Assembly: GCA_015499985.1 (NCBI GenBank)
Contig: JAAAUF010000165.1
Location: 4,528-55,983 of the forward strand
Length of the DNA stretch: 51,456 nucleotides
Direction of reading: 5' to 3'
Origin: Haplosporangium gracile
Taxonomy: Eukaryota > Mortierellomycota > Mortierellomycetes > Mortierellales > Mortierellaceae
Part shown: piece by piece, positions 20,811 to 31,920 of the stretch
Numbering within the stretch: position 1 is the stretch's first letter
Layout: each line of letters starts with the position of its first letter
The notes under the pieces: generated by a model
Seen by the model: only the letters and a program-made list of their open reading frames with translations
What the model was told of the DNA's origin: nothing
Databases searched by the model: none
Made by a program: the position numbers and the translations under genes

Positions 20811-22614
20811 ATGTCTCAAGGAAACAATAACTACATCGATAACAACTACAATTACCACATCAACGACGACCACGAGATCGTCCACACGGACAACATCAGT
20901 AACAACCGACACGACATGTCTCAAGGCACCAACAACTACCATAACACCAACAACAACAACAATAACAACAATAACAACAATAACAACAATAACAACAATA
21001 ACAACAACAATAATAACTACCGCATCAACGACGAGCACGAGATTGTCGATACTATTGTCCAAATCGATTCAGAGGATCCAGAACAGCTCAACCACCATGA
21101 GATCGATCCCACAACTACTACCGCGGTCACAACCGGCGCAGGCGGTAAATCGACCAAGAAGCGAATGAGTATCAGCCCTGCCAAGGCTGTCATTGGCAGT
21201 ATCTCGCAGAGTGCGAATGCTGTCAAGCAGGGTGCCAGCGCTGTCAAAGGAGGCATCTCCCAAGGTATGTGTTCTCTCTTCAGTTGCGTCCTTCTTTCCA
21301 TTAGTGGTATCGAGCTAAAATAAGCTCGTGTGATTATTCTTCATCTGATTGTCTCACCTCGCGCTTATTTTTTTTGATCAACGTCGATATTTGTACATAG
21401 TGGAGAACGGATTGACGGATGTTGGTGGGAAACTGACAAAGGTGCCTGGAATCAGTCAAGGTGTCTCTATCTTTGCAGACTATCGCAAGTTCCTTGACCG
21501 TGGAAATGTCATCGACCTCGCCGTGGCCGTCGTTATTGGTATGCTTCCATTTTGTTATTGTTCTTCTGTTATATTTCCTTCTATTGACGTTTTGTTTGAA
21601 TCGATCGATCGATGAATAAAACAAGGGACTGTGCACTCTTGTCTTTTTTTTTGTTCCTTGGATGTATTATGTATTGTGGGACAATCCTAGCTCACTCGCT
21701 TTTCTTTTCCATTTTGGTATTCATATCGGGCGCTCTGTTAATAGGTGCTGCTTTCACTTCTGTAAGTCAAACGTTGTATGGCCTTAGAAGGCCGATACTA
21801 CTCCTGACGCTCACTCTACGTAAACGATTGACAAGAATAACGTTCCTGGCCCAATGCATTGTCTTAATACTAGATTGTCGATAGTTTGGTCAAGGATATC
21901 ATCTCGCCTATTGTAGCCCTCGCTTCCGGAAAGGCTCTCGAGGAGAACTTTGTCGTTTTGCGCAAGGACGCCAGCTTTGCCAATCCAGATGTAAGAAAAT
22001 CATCCTACATCTCTCATAACGGCTGAACCTGCCCCTCACCACCCCACGCCAGTCCACCAAACACAAATTGACATACCTCTATCTCTCTCACCTATACCAC
22101 TATCACGCACGCGCGCGCTCCTATGTACCCTAGTTCTCGACTAGGGCAGCGGTCAAGGCAAGCAACGCATTGTCCTGGAACTATGGAAACTTTATCCAAA
22201 CCGTCATCAACTTTTTCATCATCTCGGCCTGTGTCTTTGTCATCGTCAAACGTAAAATCCGATCCTTCTTCCTCTTGTTATCTTTCTGTGAAATTGTTAC
22301 TGTACACTTATTCCTTCGTGTTTATTAAAACGTACACCTACTTGTTTTACTGACTGGCACCCCATTTACCTTTTAAAACCATCTTCATAGTGTATCAGAT
22401 GGGCAGAAACACAAAGACGGCGATCGCCGAAAAAAAATGTCCCTTCTGCTCAGGATCAATAGACCTGAAGGCCGTCAGGTGTTCGAAATGCACCAGCTGG
22501 CTGGATCTGAACGAGTATGCACGCGCAAAAGAGAACCTTGTTAGGAGACTTAGAGAAGGTCCGGTTGTTGTTACTGTCGTAAACTCGGAAAAAGAAGAGT
22601 ACAGGTCCCCATAA
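20811..22614 (+). CDS. mscL: Large-conductance mechanosensitive channel (MscL family) with C-terminal zinc ribbon
   Basis: Six exons: 20811-21264, 21401-21538, 21745-21761 (17 nt), 21874-21990, 22134-22251, 22391-22614. Phases agree throughout and give 355 residues. The N-terminal 140 residues are polar, with an Asn tract of about 27 residues; bacterial MscL lacks this. The channel core starts at FADYRKFLDRGNVIDLAVAV with GAAFTS next, the MscL TM1 signature, then SLVKDIISPIVALASG. TM2 is FIQTVINFFIISACVFVIV. The tail has CPFCSGSIDLKAVRCSKC, a CxxC...CxxC zinc ribbon seen at the end of some bacterial MscL proteins. The family forms stretch-gated pores that relieve hypo-osmotic stress. Which fungal membrane it occupies cannot be told from sequence. 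An ancient bacterial origin is plausible, but the introns show it is long domesticated. Confidence 0.92.
20944..21020. repeat. AAC/AAT trinucleotide repeat encoding a polyAsn tract
   Basis: Tandem AAC and AAT codons inside exon 1 of the MscL gene, giving an uninterrupted Asn run. It is a likely source of length variation between strains. Confidence 0.85.
21745..21761 (+). other. 17-nt microexon of the MscL gene
   Basis: Bounded by AATAG on the left and GTAAGT on the right. It supplies the last two bases of a Gly codon plus AAFTS. Without it the conserved TM1 motif is broken and the frame shifts. The same residues at the same place are conserved in bacterial MscL, which fixes the exon. Confidence 0.85.
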
Positions 22615-22929
22615 CGGCATCACCACCTATCCATGAAACATATCACCGCCAACGACGATGATGACAAGAAGGCGAAAATAGTAAAACAATAGCAGCCGGA
22701 TTACTCGTAGGAAAGTACATACATAGTATTGCATACGCACCGTCATAATGGCTTCCTTCCCCCGAGTAGTGCCACCTTATTGATGCGACGACATGAGGGA
22801 AAGAGAATGGATGGAGCATACAGATATTTTTTGCAAATTAGGCTAGAAAAAAAGAGATCTCTGAGTGCATGCATTCGTCTTGTAATTGGGTGCACGTGTT
22901 CACTCAACGGACATCCAAGTAGGGACTTG

Positions 22930-22952
22930 AAAAAAAAAAAAAAAAAAAAAAA
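22930..22952. repeat. A23 homopolymer
   Basis: Run of 23 A in intergenic sequence; the length may be unreliable in the assembly. Confidence 0.85.
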
Positions 22953-24719
22953 TATCGAAAAAGAAGTAAATCAACAGTTACGACTTGAATCGAGAGGGGA
23001 AGACGCTGTAAAGAAAAAAAATTGTGAGCACACAGGGAGTGAAAAGAATTGAAAAACACAACCAGTTTTCCTTCGATTCCCACTCCGGCGCCCGGCAAAC
23101 CAACAGAGGCCCTCTCTCTCTATCAACGGCCGGCGGCGCTCCGCTCCCCTACTTCCCTCACACGCATAAAGTTATCCTTTTGTGAACATCATAGAACAAA
23201 CAGCAAAAAAAATAAATAGAAAATAGAGGGGCATTAATTTTTTGTTTGCTATGGTAAAAAAGCAGCGTAGTTTGGAGCGAATGGACGCGATTGGCCAAAT
23301 CTGGACTATGTCTTGACCGCACAAGGAAAGCCCACATGTATAAAAGGGTTGGACAGCATTGCTTACTCAACGTTGGCTCGATCCAATTGGAGGCACTGTC
23401 AAGCAAGAGAGAAGTATGCATTGGGTTATTGGAGAAACAACAAAAAAGGCGAATGAAAAGGAGTGGACGAACACGCGCTTCCCTCCCTTTCCGTCTTCAA
23501 ACGTGAATCGTCAAAAGTAAAGACAGTCAGCCATCCGCTGGTAAAAAAAAAACCCAAAAGCTTGGAAGGGGAATCCTTGGTTGGGCGCATGACCATTGGC
23601 TGACTTTGAACATTCTTGGACAAGGGGGAGAGGTTCCGTTCTGCTGCTGAACGTCTAGTTACAACGGAAGAGGGGACCAAGTAAGCTTTTTGTTGTTGTA
23701 GGAACAAGGAGAGGGGTGCGGTTTTGCCGTGCAACAGTTTGAGTCAGTCATTGGGTGGCAACCCAAAAAAAAAAAAAAAAAGAAGCTCTGCTCCTGCGCC
23801 CTTCCTTTATCTCTGTCCCACCCCTGTATCATGATTACAAGAAAAGCGGATATGAACCAAAAACAACAATGCAAGGGCATTTAGGGGCCTTGAAGTCATT
23901 GTAAGAGAAGGAAAAGGCGGGATGGTAAGATGAAGTAGAGGAGAGAAAGAACACGTTGGATGCGATGATTGCCTCTCTTTCGTGCACGTTCAAGTCCTCC
24001 CATGACCTACGACCAGTGAAAAGAGGAAACAATAATGTTGTTAACGAAATAAAAAGGGAGCAAAAAGAGCCGTATGCCAATGATCATGATGTTGATGATG
24101 TTGGATGATGGGTTCTGCGCTGCTGAAAGGGAGTGAACCCTCATTGAACGAAATTGTCGGCATGTCCACATGCTTCAGAAGACAGAGCGATAGATGCTTG
24201 AATTTTTATGTCCCCTGCCCTGTTCTCTGCCCTATCTCCTACAACCTGCAACAACCCTTAGGCCCAACGTGCACAAATTTTCGAGAAAAAAATAAAAAAA
24301 AGCTTTTAGCACGGTCGCGCATCAGCAGCCAATCAGGACAGGTTGTCTTCACACGCTTCGCCTACTGATGCGTCCCCTGCTCCTCTTGTATTGGACTAAC
24401 AAGTTTTTTATATTTCAAGCAAGCCCCCAGGGTTCCACAGGCAGAAAGAGACGGAGGGAGCAAGAGCAGGACGGGAAAGAGGATCGAACCGAATAAAAAA
24501 AAAAGTGAGCAGAAGAAGAAATAAGAAAGAAGAAAGGAAGGCAGTCCAGGGGGTGCGGAGGAAAATCGCTGTCTTTTTCTTTTGGCTCGCCAAACAATGA
24601 CTGATTGAATGACTGAACCAGAGGGAGAATGAACATGGATGAAGAAAGGAGAACAAGGGTAACCACAATGGTTCACATTGAGGATGATACTGCAGTGTAG
24701 TGACGCTATTTGTTTTTGT

Positions 24720-25010
24720 ATCTCCCCCCTTCTCCCTCTTTCTTGTTCTTTTCCACGGTCTCTTAGTCTTTCTTCTTCTTTCTTCCTTTCTTTCCTCCTT
24801 CTTTTCTCTTCCTCTTCTCCTTCTCTCCTTCCCCTCTCCTTCTCTCCTTCCCCTCTCCTTCTCTTTCTTCTACTCCTTCTACTCCTTCTACTCCTTCTCT
24901 TCTTTCTTTCTTTCTTTTCCATTTCCTCTTCTTCCTTTCTTCTCCTTCCCCTTCTCTTTCTCTTTCTCTTCCTCTTCTTTTCCTCTTTCCTCTTTTCCTC
25001 TTTACCCATC
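24720..25010 (+). repeat. Long polypyrimidine (CT-rich) tract upstream of the cyclin gene
   Basis: Nearly pure C/T on the plus strand for about 290 bases, with local repeats (TCTCCTTCCCC and CTTCTACTC units). It is the longest of the coding-strand pyrimidine tracts that precede most genes here. Its reverse complement produces the apparent Lys/Arg/Glu-rich ORFs on the minus strand. Confidence 0.8.
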
Positions 25011-25203
25011 GACGCCGGTGATTGCTCGGGGGCAAACACACATACTCACACACTTATATATTTATACAAACGAAAAGCACGATTGCTAGTGCACCCATTG
25101 TTGATATTTATCAGATCTGATTGTTTTTTTTTTCTATCGACAGATCGCCCTTTTCCTATACCCATTCCCATTCCCATTACACCCACTACTCTCAACCCCC
25201 CCC

Positions 25204-25213
25204 NNNNNNNNNN
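25204..25213. other. Assembly gap (10 N)
   Basis: Ten N after a C-run, 138 bases before the chosen ATG of the cyclin gene. True length unknown. It lies in the leader, so it does not affect the coding model. Confidence 0.98.
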
Positions 25214-25351
25214 ACTCTCATAAACAACATCTTTCAGACAAAACAGGGATCCAGGGTGTCAAAGGAACCGGCCCCAGATCCCATCACTTGCATCTTTAAA
25301 CATTCAACCGTCCCTTCTTCGCACCTACGAGTCGTATCATCGCCCACAAAT

Positions 25352-28300
25352 ATGAACCCGCCACATCCCTTTCTTCACCTTCACCGACGACAAACACTCT
25401 CGGACTTAACCACCGACACTTCGATCCCTCAATCATCTACAAACAGTAACAATAACAGCAACAACAACAACAACAACCCTTCCTTTTATCATCCCCACCA
25501 ATCCTCCACCTCTTCAATCTACTTAACACCTATTGTCGCTGATCGGAACATCATCACCCCTCGAACCGCATCCACATCCTTTTCCTCTGAACAACAACAC
25601 CACCAGCCGTCGACACCCTCCCTTCCTTTCACAACAACAATAACACCATTATTCCGCCCGACGCCACCTCCTACTTATAATAGAGTCTCGGCTGTAATAG
25701 CAGCAGCAACATTATCAGCCATTACTGCGAGCAGCGCAGAGTCCGATGCTGCTGTTGCTGTCAGGAAATCATCTCCTTCGCCTGCCTGCGAAGAATGCAT
25801 GGCCTCGACATCCGAGTCTTGTCGACAACGTGCCGTCTCTCCGTGCTCTACCCATCCTCCTTCACTTCGGCATCAACAGCAACAAGCAGCAGCAGCAATA
25901 ACGCATTCGTCTGTGATTACCCCTGAGTTTGACATTGTGCATCATCCCATCCGAGATACTGTATGGATCGTCTCGGCACTCCTCTCCTTGATGGCTCACA
26001 AGAATGATGGACAGTACAACCCTCTGGTCGATCCCATTACCCCCTTCCATTCAAGGGCCGTCCCTCGGATCTCTATCGAGGCCTACCTTACCAGAATCCT
26101 GCAGTTCATCCCCTTCACGAACGAGGTACTGCTCAACCTGCTCGTCTTTCTCGACCGGATAGGAGGGTTGGATGGGATGGATAACGAGATTGTTGGATTG
26201 GCGGAGGGTTGTGGTGCTGGTCGTGGCGGTAGTAGTAATCGTGTTGACAGTTCTCTTCAAAAAAATGGACTCGCTGCTGATGCTGTTGTTGCATCTTCAT
26301 CATCTCAACCACATTCCCCCTCTTCACATTCTTCCACCATCTCTTCCTTCGACACAATCACATCCTCCTCTTCCTTCTCCACTGGCACAGCTATAACATC
26401 GGCAACACAGATAGCGACAGCTGCAGCAGCAGTATTGCCCGGCTCATCCTCGGGACAAGCTCAGTCCAGTAGTTGTCACACAAGTCGCCATACCCAACGA
26501 GTACGTTCCATGTCCTCCTCATCCTCCTCTTCAAGGGTGGAATCATCGTTTTGCAGCAGAACCTCCTTTTCTGTGTCGGCGAGAATTGAGGCAGACCCTG
26601 AATATTTTCCACCCTCCATCGTCTCTCCTACCACTTCCTCTTCCTCTTCGACCGCCTCCTGCATCCATCCTATCAACAACAGCAACAACAACAACAACAG
26701 CATCAACAACAACAGCAACCTGAACTTCGACTCGCCAATGGTTCATAAACGTGGTAGGGAAGCGGAAATCCACGAGTATGAACTGCAGCGTGTCGGTGGT
26801 GGTCCTGGTGGTGGTTCGAAAGATTCCGAGGAATCGTCGACATCATCCTTTTCCTCTTCCTCAACGTCACCCTCGTCATTCTCGTCTTCATCAACAGCAA
26901 CAACATCACTACATCTCGCTTCTACGCACCAGCATGCACCACCACCACCATTATTTCACGATGGTGACAACAACAGGGATGCCGAGCATTCGGCCAAGAG
27001 GGCGAGGTTCCAAGACCCTGTTGCGACCGAGAGGGTGATCACCAGCAGTAATACGATGGATGCGCATATCACTCCTGGAGGAGCTACTCCGGCACCCACT
27101 CCCAAGATGACAGTGACTCCGAATGGGTTCCGGATCAACAGTTTCAACATCCACCGGCTGCTGATTACATGTCTGATGGTCGCTGCTAAGTTCACTTCAG
27201 ATCTCTTTTATTCCAATGCTCGCTACGCCAAGGTAAAGACAGCAACACCAATGAGCAATGGCAACGCAACCCCTGCGCACATGCGCCCTTTTTATCCCTG
27301 TCCTTTCTTTCATTTCACAACCCAAACACAAGAAAAAGAGAGATGGGTTTTGACATTGCATTGTCGCAGCAGCGCAAGCAACAGCAGAGGCATGATTAGA
27401 TGCAGTGGAAAATTCAAGAATAGGGGGTGGTTGTGTGCACGTTCTTTGTTCTCTCGTCCTGCTTTGTTGTTAGTCTTGCGCTCTCTTTATTGTGTTTGTG
27501 CTTTTCTTTTGTGTTCCCACGTCCCCTTGCTTCACTCGGCGCATTGGTCTCTCTTATCTTAAATTAAGCCAAACCAAAATTTGTTTCCACTCCCTCTCCT
27601 CTATCCCGTTCACGTTCACGTTCATGAAGCAAGAAGATCTCTTGTATTCTTTTTTTTCTTTTTCCCAAGTATGCTTACTTTGGGGTGGCTTTCCACCATC
27701 AGCATTAATCTCCTTCCCTCCCCCCTTTCTTCAAACAATCGGGCCCAACAATGGCAATCAAGTTGAAAAGGGATGTTTGACATGGACATGTGGAGGGAGC
27801 GGTTGGTGGCCGCCTGCCTTAATTACTTTATCTTGATATGGTGTGGGTGAGAAGCATGTTAATCCTAACCTGCCAATCCAATGATTATCTATGTATCCAA
27901 CTTTGTTATAGGTCGGTGGCCTCAGCTTGCCCGAGCTGAATCAATTGGAGCTCGTGTTCCTCTTCACGACCCAGTTCGATCTGAACGTCAAGGAGGAGGA
28001 ACTGCAGCGAGTAGGAAACGCTCTATTGCGGTTTAAGAACAGAGAGGCGACAACCCTCGTTTCTCAAGTCCCTCTTCCTGCTCCACCTACCGCCATTGCT
28101 GCTCAGGTCGCCCGCACCGTCGTGGTCGTCGGCGGCGGCACCACTCATCCTAACACCATCAACACCGCTGCTAATAGCAATGCAGTCAACAACGATGGCT
28201 ATCTTACCCTGAAGAATAATGCTACCGCTACCACTGAATCTTCGTCAGAGACGGTGGTCGACTCTCGCCAACAGCCATCACGAGCAGGTCGCTTCTCGAT

Positions 28301-28649
28301 TCCCTCACCGACCAGCCCCAAGAGCGGACCCATGTCCGACCGAGGGTTCCCACAAAAGCCCATACCATCACTACCTTCTTCATCCTCTTTGTCGTCGTCA
28401 TTAACATCGACTGTCTCTTCCACAGCAATTGCCACATTTCACACTGTTAGTAACAGTGCAGGCCATTCAATCGCAGTTGTCGCGTCCGGGTCGCATTCCC
28501 AGCCACCTCAGCTGCTGTCACCTCCTGAAGAGAGGTGTGGAGAATGGGCCAAAGGAGGAGCAGCAGGAGATGCTCGTGATGTCCATATGGCTACTCCAGC
28601 GCCGACACCCAGCGCTCTTTCGTCCAGCATGTCCACTGGACCCAACTAA
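25352..28649 (+). CDS. Pho80-type (PHO85 partner) cyclin with a very large internal insertion
   Basis: Two exons, 25352-27232 and 27912-28649, phase 0, 679-base intron; 872 residues. The N-terminal 185 residues are Ser/Thr/Asn-rich. The cyclin box starts near 190 (DIVHHPIRDTVWIVSALLS) and runs through PRISIEAYLTRILQFIPFTN and VLLNLLVFLDRIGGL (to about 270). About 320 residues of Ser/Gln/Asn-rich sequence then intervene before it resumes near 592 with FRINSFNIHRLLITCLMVAA and SDLFYSNARYAK. Exon 2 continues VGGLSLPELNQLELVFL. These blocks match Pho80/Pcl cyclins, which activate Pho85-like CDKs in phosphate and nutrient signalling (family knowledge). The C-terminal 200 residues are Ser-rich. I chose the first ATG after the N gap; the frame is open upstream through the gap, so a longer N-terminus cannot be ruled out. 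Confidence 0.85.
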
Positions 28650-29363
28650 TTTCGCCCACAACCCCCATTCAACTGTACATATATTTATCCTTTGTTTTTC
28701 TTTATTTCTTTAATCGATCGTTTCCCTAGAGTGCCATTGGAGGCAGTCGTCCTATTTTGTAAAGTATTTCACTCACTTCATAGACATAAAAAAAGCATAT
28801 CTTCAATCACATCTTCTTTTCATTTGCGATGTTGTGTCTAGGAGTTAGACATGTGAGATGTCTGTATGAACCCATTTGGGGGATGGGGCCAACCAAGGCG
28901 GGGTTGGATGTGTCCAGCAGAAAGTTCTTGCGATCTTCGATCCTACCTATCCGTCATAATTTTTTTTGTGGCAAGCAGTCATAGCCTCTTGTTTACAAAA
29001 GAAAATTTTCAAAGCATTTATTTTTTCTCTCTTGTTTCCTATTCCTTCCCCCTCCCTCTTCCTCACTTAGGCAAGCAGCATTCATCGCCAAAAGGTAATA
29101 ACCACATACCAACTCAACTCCACTCAGCCAACGGCACAGCAACAAAAGCACAAGAGGAGCAAAAGGGATGTTCGAGGGGCTGAAAGGAGAGATAGCCTGG
29201 ATGATCACCTATTTCAAAATTTCAAACTAGAGTTTCTGAAAGCATACATGTTTATAATGCAAAATCTGAGCAACTATCAACCATTTCAACCCTCGAACAT
29301 TCAACCTGGACGAAGGAGAGTTACAGATGCGACGTTCGTTACAGAGAGAGAGAGAGAAACTAA

Positions 29364-31151
29364 TTATCTTTTGTTGTCTTTGAATCGCGATGTAACTCGT
29401 TAGATGTGTTCCTAAGACGCGCTTTTGACACGATTGGCCGAAAAAGCAAGAGCTATCAAAGCATTTCCTTGTCTTTGTTTCTTGTACATCAAACGGTAAG
29501 AACCAGCTCTACTTCAACGCCCTTTCCCCTTTCCTTTCTCCTTCTCACGTTGACAAAAAGGGTCGTCCCAACTAGGATGATACAAACGCAATTAAAGCTG
29601 GAATTACCGCCTGAATCACAGTGTTGATAGTTATTGCACCCAACTGAAAACCCCTTTCGATTCTTTTCGTCATCACGAGAAAACATTTTCCTCCATCAGA
29701 AAAGTTTTTTTTTTTTTTTTTCTTTTCAAAAAAACCTTTTTCCCCCTTCTAAAAATTTTTTTTTTTTTTTTTTTTTTTTTTCACATTGCGAATTGTTTTT
29801 GAGATCTGAAATGCTAACGTTTTTTTGCTCGTGCGTTTCTCTAGACTTTCAAGTTAGTTTATGATACCATGGGACACAACAACGGGATCGCTGCTGCTGC
29901 TTGCTGAAAGCATTCACGAAGGCTTCAACTGGTATGTACTCATCTGTTTGGTCAAAAGTTAAGACTTCAATCTGAAACAAGAGGGAGTTGATTTGAGTGT
30001 GATTGCTATATCCTGATGAGCCCTTTATGGGTATGCACTGGGCACTGAAAACATCATGTGGACAAGCATATATACGGCCTAGAAAACCGTGGACTGACCA
30101 TATAACAGCCACACCAATGACAGCGCATGTCTGTATGCTTTGAATTGGGACGTCCAACCTAGAGAATTTTTCTTAATTGATGTGTTTTCTTGTTTTGTGT
30201 TCGTTCTTGTTTAGATTCAGTTGTCTTTCGGGTCTGACTTTTACTCCAACACGATTCTGGTGTCCTCATCGTTCAATGGTAAGCATTGTCTTTTTTCCAC
30301 CCTTTTCTTCCTTGATATTGTTCTGAAAGTGATGACCTTTTTGATGACGAGTCAGAATGTTTTGACGTTGAGCGGTTTTCGCGATACGTTGTTACGTGTT
30401 GAGACTTTTATTTATATACCATTCATGCCTTTCTGATTCATTACAGTATCCCATTTATCATTTTGATTTATTTTACTTGGATTCCTGTGTTCTCTATATT
30501 AACGGCAACTTGCCTTTGTCTGTTTAATATATAGATACTCATTGCTCGATAAAGTGTGTTCACTCATGACTATTGCTTCAGAGGTCTTGTTCACAAGGTA
30601 ATTGTTTTTTCCACTTGATTCTTTTGCCAACCCTTGTTCCTCCCATTCTTTTCCCCCCAAAAAGGACTACACCAAGCTAGTATTGTACTGCACGAGATGA
30701 TTTCAATTAAAAAGACAAGCATATGTCTGATTTACGATGACACCTTTTGACGACTGATGCACCTCACTACAAAGCGCTATGCTCTTTTTGAATGGGAGCG
30801 GAAGATTTTTGGGTACCATGGATTGGAAAGAATAAACATGCTCAGATGAACTAATCGATGTTTGTTCTCGCGTTTGCTGTTAACTGGTTCTAGATCTTTT
30901 GCTGGTTTACTTCATGAACAATGCGTCGTTTGTCGGCCATGTTGAGATAGTCATCGTCTCTGAAAAAGGTAAACATCTATCTTTCCCCTTAATCTCATAC
31001 GACCCCTCTTCAGCTCAATGATGATTTTTTATCACGACGGTCAACTTAGCACTATATTGTTGCATTGATTATAACGGCTGTGACAGGCCAATCTTTTCTG
31101 ACTCTACAACATTCTTCCGCTTCTATCAAAGGAAGAGGATGGATGTTGTAG
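29364..31151 (+). pseudogene. Doubtful multi-exon gene or gene relic of unknown family
   Basis: Four segments can be spliced in one frame: 29364/29406-29495 (ends at GTAAGA), 30215-30278 (TTTAG / GTAAGC), 30894-30968 (TCTAG / GTAAAC) and 31087-31151 (ACAG, ending at TAG). They encode RRAFDTIGRKSKSYQS, LSFGSDFYSNTILVSSS, LLLVYFMNNASFVGHVEIVI and QSFLTLQHSSASIKGRGWML. All three junctions keep phase, but no initiating ATG is found in frame, the introns would be long (719 and 615 bases) and no family is recognised. A decayed gene or the 3' end of a spliced ncRNA would look the same. Confidence 0.2.
29705..29781. repeat. Paired poly-T runs (T17 and T26)
   Basis: T17 at 29705-29721 and T26 at 29756-29781, separated by 34 bases of A/C/T-rich sequence. 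This looks like a duplicated or slippage-prone low-complexity block. Confidence 0.8.
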
Positions 31152-31920
31152 AGGTATGTGTTTTGAAGAGGATGGTTCTCCATTCTTTTTTGGTCGTGAA
31201 AACACGTTGATGAATAACCATTGGCACATTTGACTAATCATCTTTTTGCGTTTTGGTCTCTTTCCAATCAATTTTTTTTTATAGGTAAATGGTCAATGGT
31301 TTTTGCGTGCTTGTTTGATTTTGATAGATACTTTGTTGAATGGCTTTGATACTCGAAATAAAAAAAATTGAACAACACATAATCCAATAGTTTGTAGTTT
31401 TAGTTCTTGCTTCATGGAGGCCGCATGAAAACAGCTGGATAAGAAGCAAAACAGACATGTGGCTGGGCGTGCAGCAGAGAGAAGGTGTGAGAGGGCTGTT
31501 TCGGAAAGATTGCTAACATTTTCCTTGAGCCGACTTTGATATGAATCTCACCCTTCATTTGACTCTCTTGAGTTCGCTCGCTTGGCTTTCGTGTACTGTC
31601 CATGATGGAGGTCGGTGAAGTGGTTTTTTTATTCAACAGCTTGAACAAGAAAAAAAAAAAAAAAAAAGAAGTGATATATGAGGCGCCCTGTTTCACAGAA
31701 ACAAAAAAAAATAGAAGTGTTCGTTGAACGTTCATAGCTCGTTTCTTGTGAAGTTATGGCAAAGGCATGGTCAGCTTCAATACGTTGTCTATATCAGAAA
31801 AAGGACGAAAATAGACAAGTCATGAGTAAGTTGCTTTTCGAGTGTGGCCTATTGAGTGGTCTCTGATTTGACGTGCACCTGGCATTGGTAAATAATTAAT
31901 TACGCAAATAAATATTCCCA

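Larger units (their letters stand above)
22615..25351. other. 2.7-kb intergenic region between MscL and cyclin genes
   Basis: No gene recognised. It contains A-runs (22930-22952 and about 23764-23780), mixed sequence, a roughly 290-base CT tract (24720-25010), and the N gap at 25204-25213. The right 600 bases are the promoter and leader of the cyclin gene. Confidence 0.55.
28650..31920. other. 3.3-kb region without a recognised gene
   Basis: AT-rich with two long T-runs (29705-29721 and 29756-29781) and an A-run near 31650-31670. No family was recognised on either strand. Exon-like open segments with consensus splice sites and matching phases occur at 29406-29495, 30215-30278, 30894-30968 and 31087-31151; they are listed separately as a doubtful gene. 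A minus-strand frame of 102 residues (29849-30157) has a natural-looking composition but no support. The right end is the 3' flank of the SAP30-like gene. Confidence 0.5.

Noticed and set aside
24480..24495. Minus-strand GGTTCGATCC as a possible tRNA B box
   Set aside because: No pairing stem around it and no A box at tRNA spacing.
24362..25039. 225-residue Lys/Arg/Glu-rich frame on the minus strand
   Set aside because: It is the reverse complement of the CT tract upstream of the cyclin gene, simple sequence with no domain.
25121..25351. Longer N-terminus of the cyclin frame through the N gap
   Set aside because: Reading through unknown bases cannot be trusted, and the stretch looks like leader. 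The first ATG after the gap was preferred.
29849..30157. 102-residue minus-strand frame with natural-looking composition
   Set aside because: No family, no promoter-like tract and no matching exons. It overlaps the equally doubtful plus-strand exon fragments. Kept as a note only.
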